From a bacterium (GTDB lineage: Bacteria; Actinomycetota; Acidimicrobiia; Acidimicrobiales; Ilumatobacteraceae), in assembly GCA_029977615.1 (NCBI GenBank), contig JAPOKO010000003.1:1-64000 (forward strand): a stretch of DNA of 64,000 bases, in the 5' to 3' direction. Under the pieces are notes generated by a model that was given only the letters and a program-made list of their open reading frames with translations, searched no databases and was not told the DNA's origin. The position numbers and the translations under genes were made by a program. Each line of letters starts with the position of its first letter. Position 1 is the stretch's first letter. Below, piece by piece: positions 1 to 8,688 of this stretch.

Positions 1-333
1 ACCCGTGAATTGTCCGAAGCATTGAAGCGCCGTTGTTTGTTCCTACACATTGACTACCCAGACATGGATCGCGAAAAAGAGATTGTGCTCACCAAGGTTG
101 AAGGCATTACCGAGAACCTTGCCGACCAGATCGCTCGCATTGTTCGCAGTATCCGTCAGCTCGATTTGAAGAAGGCTCCTTCAGTGAGTGAAACGCTCGA
201 CTGGGCACGAACCCTTATCTTGCTCGGCATTGATCACATCGATGCCCAAGAAGCAAAAGACACCTTGCACATTCTTCTCAAGTACCAGACGGACATTGCC
301 AAAGCGGCGAAGGAACTGTCGGTCGACAAGTGA
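1..333 (+). CDS. MoxR-type AAA+ ATPase, C-terminal part (5' end outside window)
   Basis: The frame is open from base 1, so only about the last 110 residues are present. They begin TRELSEALKRRCLFL and continue with IDYPD, the lid/sensor-2 segment typical of MoxR ATPases. The TTG at base 10 is internal and not a start. MoxR proteins are thought to act as chaperone ATPases that mature or insert cofactors into partner complexes, usually with a VWA-domain partner. Such a partner begins nine bases downstream. The client cannot be read from this fragment. The Walker motifs lie outside the window, so the family call rests on the C-terminal signature and the neighbour. Confidence 0.85.
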   Translation, partial: TRELSEALKRRCLFLHIDYPDMDREKEIVLTKVEGITENLADQIARIVRSIRQLDLKKAPSVSETLDWARTLILLGIDHIDAQEAKDTLHILLKYQTDIAKAAKELSVDK

Positions 334-342
334 GTTGATGAG

Positions 343-1785
343 ATGCCAGTTCTCGACTTGATGTCGGGTTTTATTGTCGAACTTCGCAATGCGGGTTTGC
401 CAGTGAGCCTTACCGAAAACTTGGATGCGATGGAAGCGGTCAAAGAAATTCCGCTTGAAGATCGTGACGCATTTAAATATGCACTCGCCGCAACGTTGGT
501 GAAGAGTCAAAACCATTGGCGCGCGTTTGAAACGATTTTTGAAGTGTACTTTTCGTTGCGCGGTCCCGAATACAGCATCATGCAGGACGGTAAAGAAAAC
601 GACGAGTTGTGGCGAGAGCAGCAGGACTTGCAGATGCAAGGCGAAGGCAAAGGCCAAAGCGGCGGAAGTATGGATGGTCTTACGCCTGAAGAAATTGCGC
701 AAATGTTAATGAATGCGCTGATGAACGGCGATCAAGCCATGATGAAGGCATTGGCCAAGCAATCGGTGCAGCGTTTTGCTGGAATGGAGCCAGGTCGTCC
801 GGTGGGTGGCACCTATTACCTGTATCGCACACTGCGCAATCTCGACCTCGACAACATGCTTGACAAGTTGATGGAAGCGAACAAACAGCAAGCCGCGGAA
901 GAACTCACAAATCTTGAACAGCGACTAGAAAAAGATGAATTTGAAAGCCGCATCGAACAGTTCAAGCAGGAAGTAGAGGCAGAAATCCGTCGCAAGCTTG
1001 TTGCTGACAGAGGCGCTGAAGCAATGGCAAAAACGTTGCGTAAGCCATTGCCAGAAGACGTTGAATTCATGCACGCGAGCCGAGATGAAATGCAAAGTCT
1101 TAAGAAAGCCTTGCAACCCCTTACGCGCAAGCTTGCGGCACGGCTTGCTCGCAAACGTCGCCATGGACGCAAAGGTCCGCTCGACTTCCGCAATACGGTT
1201 CGACACTCGCTGAGCTATGGCGGAGTACCAGCAGATCCGAAGTTTAAGTACCCGCGTCCAGCCAAGCCCGAGCTCATGGTGGTGGCAGACATTTCGGGAA
1301 GCGTTGCTGCGTTTGCTCGCTTCACACTCATGTTGGTGTACGCCATTCAAGGACAGTTCTCAAAGGTGCGGTCATTCGTGTTCATCGATGGCATTGATGA
1401 AGTGACGAGCTATTTCAAGAACACTGAAGACATTTCTGATGCAATTCATCGCGTGAACACTGAAGCCGATGTGGTGTGGGTAGACGGTCACTCCGACTAC
1501 GGCCACGCTTTTGAAGTGTTTTGGGAGCGGTACGGCAAAGACATCAATTCGAAGACCACGATTTTGTTGCTGGGCGATGCTCGAAACAATTACCACGCAA
1601 CTGGTTCGTGGGTAGTGAAGGAAATGCAAAAGCGTGGTCGCCACGTGTACTGGCTTAACCCTGAACCGAAGAGCTATTGGAATACTGGTGACTCAGTGGT
1701 GGGTGAGTACGGAAGTTTCACCGATGGCGTGTACGAGTGCCGTAATCTTCGTCAGCTTGAAGGCTTCGTCGAAAAATTGGTATGA
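343..1785 (+). CDS. CoxE-type VWA domain protein, MoxR partner
   Basis: A 480-residue protein starting at ATG 343. The first 300 residues are charged and mostly helical, with a Gly/Gln/Lys-rich stretch near residues 90-110. The C-terminal part (about 305-480) is a von Willebrand A domain of the CoxE type, with the metal-ion site DISGS near residue 316 and a later LLLGDARNN strand-loop. No signal peptide or membrane segment is visible, so it is probably cytoplasmic. Paired with the upstream MoxR ATPase it should form a MoxR-VWA chaperone unit. The client is unknown: no carbon monoxide dehydrogenase or similar enzyme is adjacent. Its stop overlaps the start of the next gene, indicating one operon. 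Confidence 0.88.
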   Translation: MPVLDLMSGFIVELRNAGLPVSLTENLDAMEAVKEIPLEDRDAFKYALAATLVKSQNHWRAFETIFEVYFSLRGPEYSIMQDGKENDELWREQQDLQMQGEGKGQSGGSMDGLTPEEIAQMLMNALMNGDQAMMKALAKQSVQRFAGMEPGRPVGGTYYLYRTLRNLDLDNMLDKLMEANKQQAAEELTNLEQRLEKDEFESRIEQFKQEVEAEIRRKLVADRGAEAMAKTLRKPLPEDVEFMHASRDEMQSLKKALQPLTRKLAARLARKRRHGRKGPLDFRNTVRHSLSYGGVPADPKFKYPRPAKPELMVVADISGSVAAFARFTLMLVYAIQGQFSKVRSFVFIDGIDEVTSYFKNTEDISDAIHRVNTEADVVWVDGHSDYGHAFEVFWERYGKDINSKTTILLLGDARNNYHATGSWVVKEMQKRGRHVYWLNPEPKSYWNTGDSVVGEYGSFTDGVYECRNLRQLEGFVEKLV

Positions 1786-2435
1786 GTAAAACCCGCATCG
1801 TGCTGGTGCGGCACGGCGAGTCGAACGTAACGGTCAATCGAATTCTTGGTGGACCACGTACCTGCAATGGACTATCCGATTTAGGAAAACTACAAGCAGC
1901 ACGATTGCGCGATCGATTGGCACATACTCAAGAACTTGCAATTGACGTATTGATGTCGAGTGGGTTCCCGCGTGCGCGAGAGACAGCGGAGATTATTGCT
2001 CCAGCGCTGTCAAGTCTTCCCATCAAAATCGACACGGGTTTCGGTGAACATGATCCAGGCCCGGAATGCGATGGTTTGACCTTTGATGAATTCGTTCGCC
2101 GTCACGGACCACCCGACTGGAGCGCAGACCCGAATGCTGAGTTCTTCCCAGGCGGCGAGACAATTGCTCAATTTCATTCGCGAGTGTCGGGTGCATTGTC
2201 AACTTTGTTGCGTAAGTATCCCGGTAAGTCGGTGCTTGTTGCATGTCATGGCGGCGTAGTGGATGCAGTGCTAAGGCTGACCATGCAAACTCCAGCGACT
2301 GGCGCTTTTGAAATGCACACCAAGAATTGTTCAATCACCGAATTAGTAGAAGTTCGCGCAGGGCATTTTGCGCTTGTTCGGTATAACGATCATGCACACT
2401 TGCATGGTTTGCCTCTGGCAACTAATCACTCTTAA
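1782..2435 (+). CDS. Histidine phosphatase (phosphoglycerate mutase-like) family protein
   Basis: A 217-residue protein whose ATG overlaps the stop of the VWA gene (ATGA), so translation is probably coupled. The branch-1 catalytic motif VLVRHGES is at residues 7-14 and the second catalytic histidine appears in VACHGGVVDAV near residue 155. Family members range from cofactor-dependent mutases to broad acid phosphatases; the substrate cannot be inferred from sequence. Nothing in the neighbourhood (MoxR/VWA upstream, GMC oxidoreductase five bases downstream) fixes the pathway. Confidence 0.88.
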   Translation: MSKTRIVLVRHGESNVTVNRILGGPRTCNGLSDLGKLQAARLRDRLAHTQELAIDVLMSSGFPRARETAEIIAPALSSLPIKIDTGFGEHDPGPECDGLTFDEFVRRHGPPDWSADPNAEFFPGGETIAQFHSRVSGALSTLLRKYPGKSVLVACHGGVVDAVLRLTMQTPATGAFEMHTKNCSITELVEVRAGHFALVRYNDHAHLHGLPLATNHS

Positions 2436-2440
2436 GCGCT

Positions 2441-3739
2441 ATGTCGGCACGTAACCATCTGCCAATTGTGGTGGTGGGTGCTGGTTCTGCTGGAGTTGTG
2501 GTGGCCTCTCGGTTGGCCGCAGACCCAAAGGTCTCGGTGTTGTTGCTGGAATCAAAGAGTGAGCTTGGTGGAAGTTCATTGCGCAACTACATGGTTGGCA
2601 TGACAGGAATGCAAGACGACTACGAATGGGAGCGCGACTTTGGATGCGCAGGTTGGACTTGGAAATCCGCACAGAAAACGTTCAACGCAATGCCAGACAT
2701 TTTGCATGATGTTCAAGTAAGCGAGGCTGGCCAGGTTGACACTGCGCTCGTTGCCGCTGCAATCGCTTCGGGTTTTCCAAAAATTGAACGGTTGGCCGGC
2801 GATACACGGAGCAGTCGTGGAGTAGGTTTTTGCTCACTCACTATGCGCAATGGTGCACGCCACAGTGTGGTGGAAACCTATCTCGCGTCACAAAGTAATC
2901 AAACGAATTTGGCAGTGCGTGTGAATGAGGTTGTTGAGTTTGTAGTTATGGAGTCAACGCGTGCAGTTGGTGTGAGGCTTTTGAGCGGTGAGTACATAGA
3001 AGCGCGTGGTGTAGTGGTGAGTGCAGGAGCCATAGACACGCCGGCGCTACTGCGAAGAAGCGCTATCGATCGACCTGGTATTGGGATTGGCCTGCAGGAT
3101 CACCCGTCAATTGCAATCACATTGGCTTTGCGGCAACTGCAGCATTCCTCAATACGAATTGGTGCCAATGTTCGAACAAACTCTCGTAATGGAAACTCGG
3201 ACATTCATGTGTTATCGCTCAATGAAACCGATGAGTCCGGATCATACGGTGCATTGATTGCAGGCGTGATGCGTGTTTATTCTCGTGGCGAAGTGAAATA
3301 CGACGCAACAACTGGCATGGGAGTTCCAGTGTTTAACTCTCTGAGTGATGAGCGAGACGTGGTAGCCATGCGCGATGCTGTGCGGCTTACGTACAATATT
3401 GCTAAGACGCATGCGGTGAGAAACATTGCAGATTCGTTATTGAGCGATGCCAAGGGAACATCAGCGCAGTGGATAGGCGATGCCAGCGATACCGAAATTG
3501 ATGAGTGGGCACTGCAGCAGGTGGGTGCGTATTCACATGCAGCAGGTTCGTGTGCGATGGGTAATAGTCGTGATGAGATGGCTGTAGTCAACGAGAGAGC
3601 AGAAGTGATTGGTTATCAAGATTTGTGGTTGTGCGACGCATCAATTTTGCCGACCTTGCCACGCGCAAACACACACTTGCCTGTGGTGATGGTTGCTAAT
3701 CGGGTTAGTGAAATGCTGTGTGAAGTGTTGAGTCTTTAG
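2441..3739 (+). CDS. GMC-family FAD-dependent oxidoreductase
   Basis: 432 residues starting at ATG 2441. The N-terminal FAD-binding motif VVVGAGSAGVVVASRL is clear, followed by LLLES (acidic residue binding the ribose). The C-terminal half has the GMC active-site region: YSHAAGSCAMG and, near the end, ANTHLPVVMVANR. The protein is shorter than typical GMC alcohol oxidases (500 or more residues), the deficit lying in the middle substrate domain. The substrate is unknown; mycofactocin-associated GMC enzymes of Actinobacteria are a possible relative, but no mycofactocin genes are here. It ends two bases from the convergent glpK stop. Confidence 0.85.
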   Translation: MSARNHLPIVVVGAGSAGVVVASRLAADPKVSVLLLESKSELGGSSLRNYMVGMTGMQDDYEWERDFGCAGWTWKSAQKTFNAMPDILHDVQVSEAGQVDTALVAAAIASGFPKIERLAGDTRSSRGVGFCSLTMRNGARHSVVETYLASQSNQTNLAVRVNEVVEFVVMESTRAVGVRLLSGEYIEARGVVVSAGAIDTPALLRRSAIDRPGIGIGLQDHPSIAITLALRQLQHSSIRIGANVRTNSRNGNSDIHVLSLNETDESGSYGALIAGVMRVYSRGEVKYDATTGMGVPVFNSLSDERDVVAMRDAVRLTYNIAKTHAVRNIADSLLSDAKGTSAQWIGDASDTEIDEWALQQVGAYSHAAGSCAMGNSRDEMAVVNERAEVIGYQDLWLCDASILPTLPRANTHLPVVMVANRVSEMLCEVLSL

Positions 3740-3741
3740 CG

Positions 3742-5218
3742 CTAGTCGCGAGACCACTGCAGTGAACGCCCTACAGCCCGCTTCCAAAGTTCGTAATCGT
3801 TTGATTCAGTTCCAAAAAGCGATGGCGAAAACTGCTGATCGAGTTGCCATGCGTCGGTGACGGACTGCAAAGACGACCACACTCCTTCGGCAAGTCCTGC
3901 AAGGTAAGCAGCACCCATCGCAGTTGTTTCCAACTCGCGTGGACGTAGCACATTCACTCCCAGTTGATTGGCTTGCAGTTGCAGCAGAATGTCCATCACG
4001 GCCGCACCACCGTCAACACGCATATCGGTAACAGAAACTCCCGCGGCATTGGTCATTGCATCAACAACATCGCGAGTTTGGTAAGCGATTGATTCGACTA
4101 CAGCTCGTGCAATGTGGGCGCTTGTCGTTCCACGCGTGATGCCAAGAATTGCTCCGCGAGCATATGGGTCCCACCAAGGACTTCCCAGGCCGGTAAATGC
4201 TGGTACAACCACAACTCCGCCAGTGTTTGGAACGGATTCGGCGAGTGGTCCAGTTTGTGAAGCGTGGTCAATAATGTTGATGCCATCGCGAAGCCATTGA
4301 ATGGCACTTCCAGTTACAAAGATTGCGCCTTCAAGCGCATATGTAGTTTCACCGGTGCCTAAGTCCCATGCAACTGTGGTGAGCATTCCATCGGTTGGCG
4401 GTGGGCATGTGGTGCCCACGTTCATGAGAACAAAACTTCCCGTGCCGTAGGTGTTTTTGCTGCTTCCCGTTTCAAAGCAAGCTTGTCCAAAGAGAGCGGC
4501 TTGCTGATCGCCAGCGATTCCCGAAATAGGGATTCCTGCTGGGAACACCAGATGCGGCAGCAGTTACTCCTGCACGGCCACTCGAGGGAACAACTGTTGG
4601 TAGTGCGTGCATTGGAATGCCGAACATCGAACAGAGCTCGGTGCTCCAGTTCATGGAGGTGATGTCGAACAACATGGTGCGACTTGCGTTAGAGGCATCA
4701 GTAACGAACGAGGCACCTTGCGTGAGATTCCAAATAATCCAGCTATCAATGGTGCCAAGTGCAAGGTTTTGTGAAACTGGCACATTGCCGTGCACCAGCA
4801 GCCACTCCATTTTCGAACCAGAAAAGTATGGATCAAGAACGAGACCGGTCTTTTCGCGCACCAGTGGCAGTTCGGATGCAAGATCTCTGCAGCGATCAGC
4901 GGTTCGACGGTCCTGCCACACAATTGCTTTGCCGTATGGCTTGCCTGTTGACTTGTCCCAAGCGAGAACAGTTTCCCGCTGATTAGTGATTCCGATTGCT
5001 GAGATCGGTGCGTTCACTTGAGTAATGACGGTACTCAGCGTGGTGTGCACTGCATTCCAAATTTCATTTGCGTCGTGTTCTACCCAGCCCGGCATGGGGA
5101 AGTATTGGGTGAATTCCTGATATGCCGAAATCGATGGTCTGCCATCTGCGAACACTGCACGCGAACGAATACCGGTTGTGCCTGCATCGATGGCAATGAC
5201 GACTGCAGACTTGCTCAT
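3742..5218 (-). pseudogene. glpK: Glycerol kinase, split by a one-base frameshift
   Basis: Two frames together make a full-length glycerol kinase (FGGY family, ATP + glycerol to glycerol 3-phosphate). The N-terminal frame (5218 down to about 4544) starts MSKSAVVIAIDAGTTGIRSR and has the ITNQRE and VWQDRRT motifs. The C-terminal frame continues with GIPISGIAGDQQAALFGQ, then YGTGSF and DGGAAVMD. The break falls in the GGG at 4541-4543 (CCC on the coding strand): removing one of these bases restores SGVPAGIPISG and one frame of about 491 residues. So either a single-base insertion inactivated the gene or the base is a sequence or assembly error. Both halves otherwise look fully conserved, which favours a recent event or an error. 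The ATG overlaps the stop of the short lipoprotein gene upstream. Confidence 0.85.
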
Positions 5219-5361
5219 GGTTTGTTCAGGTTGTTCTGTTGTGATGGGTTGATATCGCGCGGCTGATCATCGGTAGGAATGCCACACGAACCAAGTAGTG
5301 GAAGCGCCACAACAATGGCAATGAGCAACATGGTTCGAAAACGAAGTGTTGTTCTACTCAT
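5215..5361 (-). CDS. 48-residue lipoprotein, apparent stub of LpqB/GerMN-type protein
   Basis: A short frame between mtrB and glpK encoding 48 residues from ATG 5361. It has a classic lipoprotein signal: MLLIAIVVALPLL then lipobox LGSC with the cysteine at residue 26. The mature part CGIPTDDQPRDINPSQ resembles the first residues of LpqB-like lipoproteins, which follow mtrAB in Actinobacteria and normally continue with a GerMN domain of several hundred residues. Here translation stops 22 residues after the cysteine, with the TGA overlapping the glpK ATG. It overlaps the end of mtrB by eight bases. I infer a truncated or reduced LpqB; it could instead be a genuine minimal lipoprotein. Confidence 0.6.
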   Translation of the reverse strand: MSRTTLRFRTMLLIAIVVALPLLGSCGIPTDDQPRDINPSQQNNLNKP

Positions 5362-6883
5362 GAATGTGCTCGTCAAAATTGTGCTCGTCATGCATGTCCT
5401 CATCGTTTACTTGTGAGGTGTCAATTGGTAACTCAACGATAAATCGCGCGCCGCGAATTCCGTCCGTGCGATTCTCAGCCCAAATTCTGCCACGGTGCAG
5501 TGTCACATGTTCGCGGGCCAAAGCAAGACCAAGGCCAGCGCCTTCGGTTCCGGCGCGCCTGCCGGCAGCACCACCTCGAGAGAAGCGTTCAAAGATTTTG
5601 CTGAACTCTCCTTCAATCAAACCGTCGCCGTCGTCTTCAACGATGATCCATACGTTGGTTGCGGGTGGCTCTTCTTCGGCAAGTTGAATGACAATCTTTG
5701 GCTTACCACTACTGTGAATTCGCGCATTGTCAATAAGGTTCGCAATGACACGTGCTAATCGACGTTTATCTCCGCGAATTGCAACAAGGGCGGCAATATC
5801 GTCGGAACGAATTTCGGTACGAGGAAGACTGCTTACCGACACCGCCTGTTTGATGAATTCAAAGAGTGAAAGTGGCTCGAGCACCAGTCGAATTGCACCT
5901 GCGTCAAACCGGGAAATCTCAAGCAAGTCTTCAACCAGTCCTTGAAAGCGGGCAACATCGCTCGATAGCAAGTCAAGTGCGGCCTGCGATCGCTCGGGAA
6001 GATCGTCTCGCCGTGACTCAAGTACTTGCACCGATGCAGCGAGTGTCATGAGGGGGCTTCGCAATTCGTGGCTGACATCTGAAGTGAACCGAGCATCGCG
6101 CTCAACCCGTTGTTGCAGAGTTGACACCATGTCATTGAATGCTGCAGTGAGAGCTTGCATATCTGGGTCGTCAGTTGGTTCGAGACGCGTTTCTAGTCGG
6201 CCATCAGCGATTGCGCGGGCTGCTTGTGCGGCGTTGGCTAAAGGTCGTACTGCGCGACGGGAAGCAAACAAGCCAAGAGCGATGCCAACAAAGGTAGTGA
6301 TAATGGCTGCAAGGGCAAGAGCCAATCGTACGCTCTGCAAAGCATCTCGAACTTCTCGCAAGTTGTCGTATTCGAAATAGATGGCATTAATCCGAGGAAG
6401 AGGAATTCCAACAACGAGTGCCTGACCCTTCAGGCTGTCCACTATCATGGTCGCTGCTTTTTGTTCACGTTGTACTCGTTGCATAAGAGCAGGTGGAATC
6501 ATCTGAGGGGAAAACAGCGGGCTATTTCCTGTCCAGGAGTTATTGAAGTAGATCAAGCGATGTGCTGATCCGCCCTGATCAAGTGCAACTAACACCTCAG
6601 TAGAAGATCGAATGAGGTCATTCTGTGTTCGCCGAGCGTTGGTGATTGCTTGGTTGGTTTCCGTTGACACGCGCTGTTCAACAAGATTTGAACGTGTAAA
6701 TGAATAGGTCACCAATGCAAGAACGCTTGAGAGTACTAGTGCTCCAAATACGAATATCAGCAAAATTCGATTTCGCAATCCAATTCGTCGTGGTCGTAAT
6801 CGATGCACTGAAGTGCGGATGACTTTACGCGTGCGATTTAGGCGGTATCGAGTATTTGGCTCGTCAGAAAAAATGTCGGTCAC
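5354..6883 (-). CDS. mtrB: MtrB-like sensor histidine kinase
   Basis: A 509-residue membrane histidine kinase starting at GTG 6883, overlapping the mtrA stop. Order: cytoplasmic N-terminus; membrane helix about 38-62; extracytoplasmic domain to about 180; second helix about 187-207; HAMP to about 262; HisKA with SHELRSPL (phospho-acceptor His272); HATPase with NLIDNARIHSSG, DDGDGL and GTEGAGLGLALA. In mycobacteria MtrB pairs with MtrA to couple envelope status and division to transcription; the gene order mtrA-mtrB-lipoprotein supports orthology. The C-terminus carries an unusual acidic, histidine-rich tail (DMHDEHNFDEHIHE, four His). Confidence 0.85.
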   Translation of the reverse strand: MTDIFSDEPNTRYRLNRTRKVIRTSVHRLRPRRIGLRNRILLIFVFGALVLSSVLALVTYSFTRSNLVEQRVSTETNQAITNARRTQNDLIRSSTEVLVALDQGGSAHRLIYFNNSWTGNSPLFSPQMIPPALMQRVQREQKAATMIVDSLKGQALVVGIPLPRINAIYFEYDNLREVRDALQSVRLALALAAIITTFVGIALGLFASRRAVRPLANAAQAARAIADGRLETRLEPTDDPDMQALTAAFNDMVSTLQQRVERDARFTSDVSHELRSPLMTLAASVQVLESRRDDLPERSQAALDLLSSDVARFQGLVEDLLEISRFDAGAIRLVLEPLSLFEFIKQAVSVSSLPRTEIRSDDIAALVAIRGDKRRLARVIANLIDNARIHSSGKPKIVIQLAEEEPPATNVWIIVEDDGDGLIEGEFSKIFERFSRGGAAGRRAGTEGAGLGLALAREHVTLHRGRIWAENRTDGIRGARFIVELPIDTSQVNDEDMHDEHNFDEHIHE

Positions 6884-7566
6884 GATTGCAAGCGATAGCC
6901 GAGCCCACGAACCGTAACCACATGTGTGGGGTTGGCTGGATCGGTCTCTACCTTCATGCGAAGTCGTCGAATGTGGACGTCTACCAAGCGGCCATCGCCG
7001 AAGTATCCGTACCCCCAGACTTTGTCGAGCAGTAGTTCGCGACTGAACACTCCACCTGGATCATTAGCGAGTTCGCAGAGCAAGCGGAACTCAGTTTTTG
7101 TGAGTTCGACTTCTGCGTTATCAAGAAGCACTTTTCCTTCATCGGGAATGATTTCCAAATTGCCAAACACCAATTTCGAATGGCCTGGTTTGGAAGGGCG
7201 TACTCGCCGCAACAGCGCACGAATTCGAGCAGCAAGTTCTTTAGGCGCAAAAGGCTTAGTGAGGTAATCGTCGGCTCCTGCTTCTAGACCAGCAACAACG
7301 TCGTGTGTATCTGCACGGGCAGTCACCATGACAATGGGGACATCGCTTGACTTGCGAATGCTGCGGCACAATTCAAATCCATCAATGCCTGGAAGCATGA
7401 TGTCGATCAGAACGACATCGGCTGGGTGTTTAGAAAAAATTGCGATCGCATCTTCTCCGCTGGCGGCTTCGTCAACTATCCAGCCTTCGTCTTCTAGTGC
7501 GAGTTTGACGGAGGCGCGAATTCGTTCATCGTCTTCAACGGCCAAAACGCGAATACCCACAGTCAC
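6880..7566 (-). CDS. mtrA: MtrA-like OmpR-family response regulator
   Basis: 228 residues. The receiver domain (1-120) has acidic residues VEDDER near 11-13, phospho-acceptor Asp55 in VVLIDIMLPGIDG, and the conserved Lys in DDYLTKPF. The winged-helix DNA-binding domain ends with RLVDVHIRRLRMKVE and VRGLGYRLQ, matching OmpR/PhoB regulators. It starts at GTG 7566, five bases after the inositol monophosphatase stop, and its stop overlaps the mtrB start (GTGA), so both are translated from one mRNA. A later in-frame GTG at 7560 could also be used. It should control cell-wall and division genes, as its mycobacterial counterpart does. Confidence 0.88.
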   Translation of the reverse strand: MTVGIRVLAVEDDERIRASVKLALEDEGWIVDEAASGEDAIAIFSKHPADVVLIDIMLPGIDGFELCRSIRKSSDVPIVMVTARADTHDVVAGLEAGADDYLTKPFAPKELAARIRALLRRVRPSKPGHSKLVFGNLEIIPDEGKVLLDNAEVELTKTEFRLLCELANDPGGVFSRELLLDKVWGYGYFGDGRLVDVHIRRLRMKVETDPANPTHVVTVRGLGYRLQS

Positions 7567-7571
7567 AATGT

Positions 7572-8366
7572 TTACTCTGTCTTTGCGCTTGCAGCCATGA
7601 TCAATGCCGATAGCTGGTCAAATATGGCTGGGGCAGAGGTCAATATTTCCGCAGGCCTCGGGGTATTTCCTGCAAAATCACCACTCCGGCAACCTGCCTC
7701 ATGAGCAATGAGAATGCCCGCGGCGATATCCCACTGGTGGAGGTTCTCTTCGAAATATGCATCAGTACGACCACACGCAACGAAACATAGGTCAATTGCA
7801 GCGGCGCCCGCGCGACGAATATCACGAATCTGATGAATGAACTGAGACACTCGTTTTGCCTGAATAGTGCGCTGTTCTGCCGAGTAGCTAAATCCGGTGC
7901 ACACCAATGCTTGGGAAACTTCGGAGATGGCGTTCGAATGAATAGGTGAGTCGTTCAAGAAAGCGCCACCACCGCGAGTTGCAGAAAACATTTCTCCGAG
8001 TGCAGGTATATAAACGACACCTGCCAGAGGTCCGTTGTGATCCTCGGCGCCAATTGACACCGCCCATGCTGGGAGGTCGTAGAGAAAGTTGGTGGTGCCA
8101 TCAATTGGGTCGATGTACCAAGTGATGCCACTGGTTCCGCTAACTGATGCACCTTCTTCGCCAACAATGGCATCGTGCGGGCGCCGTTTACGCATGCCCT
8201 CCACGATGAGTTTTTCTGACGCGCGATCGAACTCGGTGACCATGTCGGTGGCTGTCGATTTTGTTTGCACATTCTGCAGGCCAGCCTTGCGGCCCGTGAG
8301 CGCCATGTCGCCCGCTGCGCGAGCGAGTTCACGTGCAACGACGAGTAATTCGTCCGCGAGAGTCAC
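7572..8366 (-). CDS. Inositol monophosphatase family protein
   Basis: 264 residues from GTG 8366, overlapping the stop of the membrane-protein gene upstream. The metal-dependent phosphatase signature is complete: GEEGAS, WYIDPIDGTTNF and the C-terminal WDIAAGILIAHEAGC. These bind the Mg2+ ions that hydrolyse inositol 1-phosphate and related sugar or nucleotide phosphates. In an organism that makes phosphatidylinositol (pgsA and pimA-like genes are in this window) supplying myo-inositol is a natural role, but family members also act on histidinol phosphate or fructose bisphosphate, so the substrate remains open. Confidence 0.88.
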   Translation of the reverse strand: MTLADELLVVARELARAAGDMALTGRKAGLQNVQTKSTATDMVTEFDRASEKLIVEGMRKRRPHDAIVGEEGASVSGTSGITWYIDPIDGTTNFLYDLPAWAVSIGAEDHNGPLAGVVYIPALGEMFSATRGGGAFLNDSPIHSNAISEVSQALVCTGFSYSAEQRTIQAKRVSQFIHQIRDIRRAGAAAIDLCFVACGRTDAYFEENLHQWDIAAGILIAHEAGCRSGDFAGNTPRPAEILTSAPAIFDQLSALIMAASAKTE

Positions 8367-8647
8367 GAAACGCGTGTTTCCTTATCTGCAAGTTCTCGCC
8401 ACTCTCCGATTGCGCGCAATGCAAGTACCGCAACAACGCTCATACCAAGAGCGCCAATCAAAGCGCCCGTGAGCATGCCAATTCCATTTGGCACAGCACA
8501 CGATCCTGAACACTGCACATCCACTATGAGATAACCCATCGCCGCACCGGCGATTCCGGAAACGAGGATTCCGACGAATGCGATTACTCGGGCGCGAGTG
8601 GATGGCAATGCTGAAAGGGGGCGTTCTGAACCTGAAGTAGTGGACAC
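8363..8647 (-). CDS. Small two-helix membrane protein, function unknown
   Basis: 94 residues from GTG 8647. I chose this start because a TACGCT hexamer ends six bases upstream and the residues before it look non-coding. Two membrane helices (about 21-43 and 55-79) flank a short loop with CSGSC, a possible extracytoplasmic disulphide. The tail EWRELADKETRVS is charged. The stop overlaps the inositol monophosphatase start, making this the first gene of the operon that includes mtrA and mtrB. I do not recognise a family; conserved context would be the only clue to function. Confidence 0.6.
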   Translation of the reverse strand: MSTTSGSERPLSALPSTRARVIAFVGILVSGIAGAAMGYLIVDVQCSGSCAVPNGIGMLTGALIGALGMSVVAVLALRAIGEWRELADKETRVS

Positions 8648-8653
8648 GGCAAC

Positions 8654-8659
8654 AGCGTA
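8654..8659 (-). promoter_or_regulatory. Candidate -10 element of the mtrAB operon
   Basis: TACGCT on the minus strand, followed by six bases and the GTG at 8647. This is the spacing expected of a leaderless transcript whose first base is at or next to the start codon. No -35 match was seen. Confidence 0.5.
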
Positions 8660-8688
8660 GTTGTCGTATCGTTGTGCACATAGTGGAG

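Noticed and set aside
4541-4548. Programmed frameshift in glpK
   Set aside because: No slippery heptamer, stem or internal ribosome-binding site is visible, and glycerol kinases are not known to use frameshifting.
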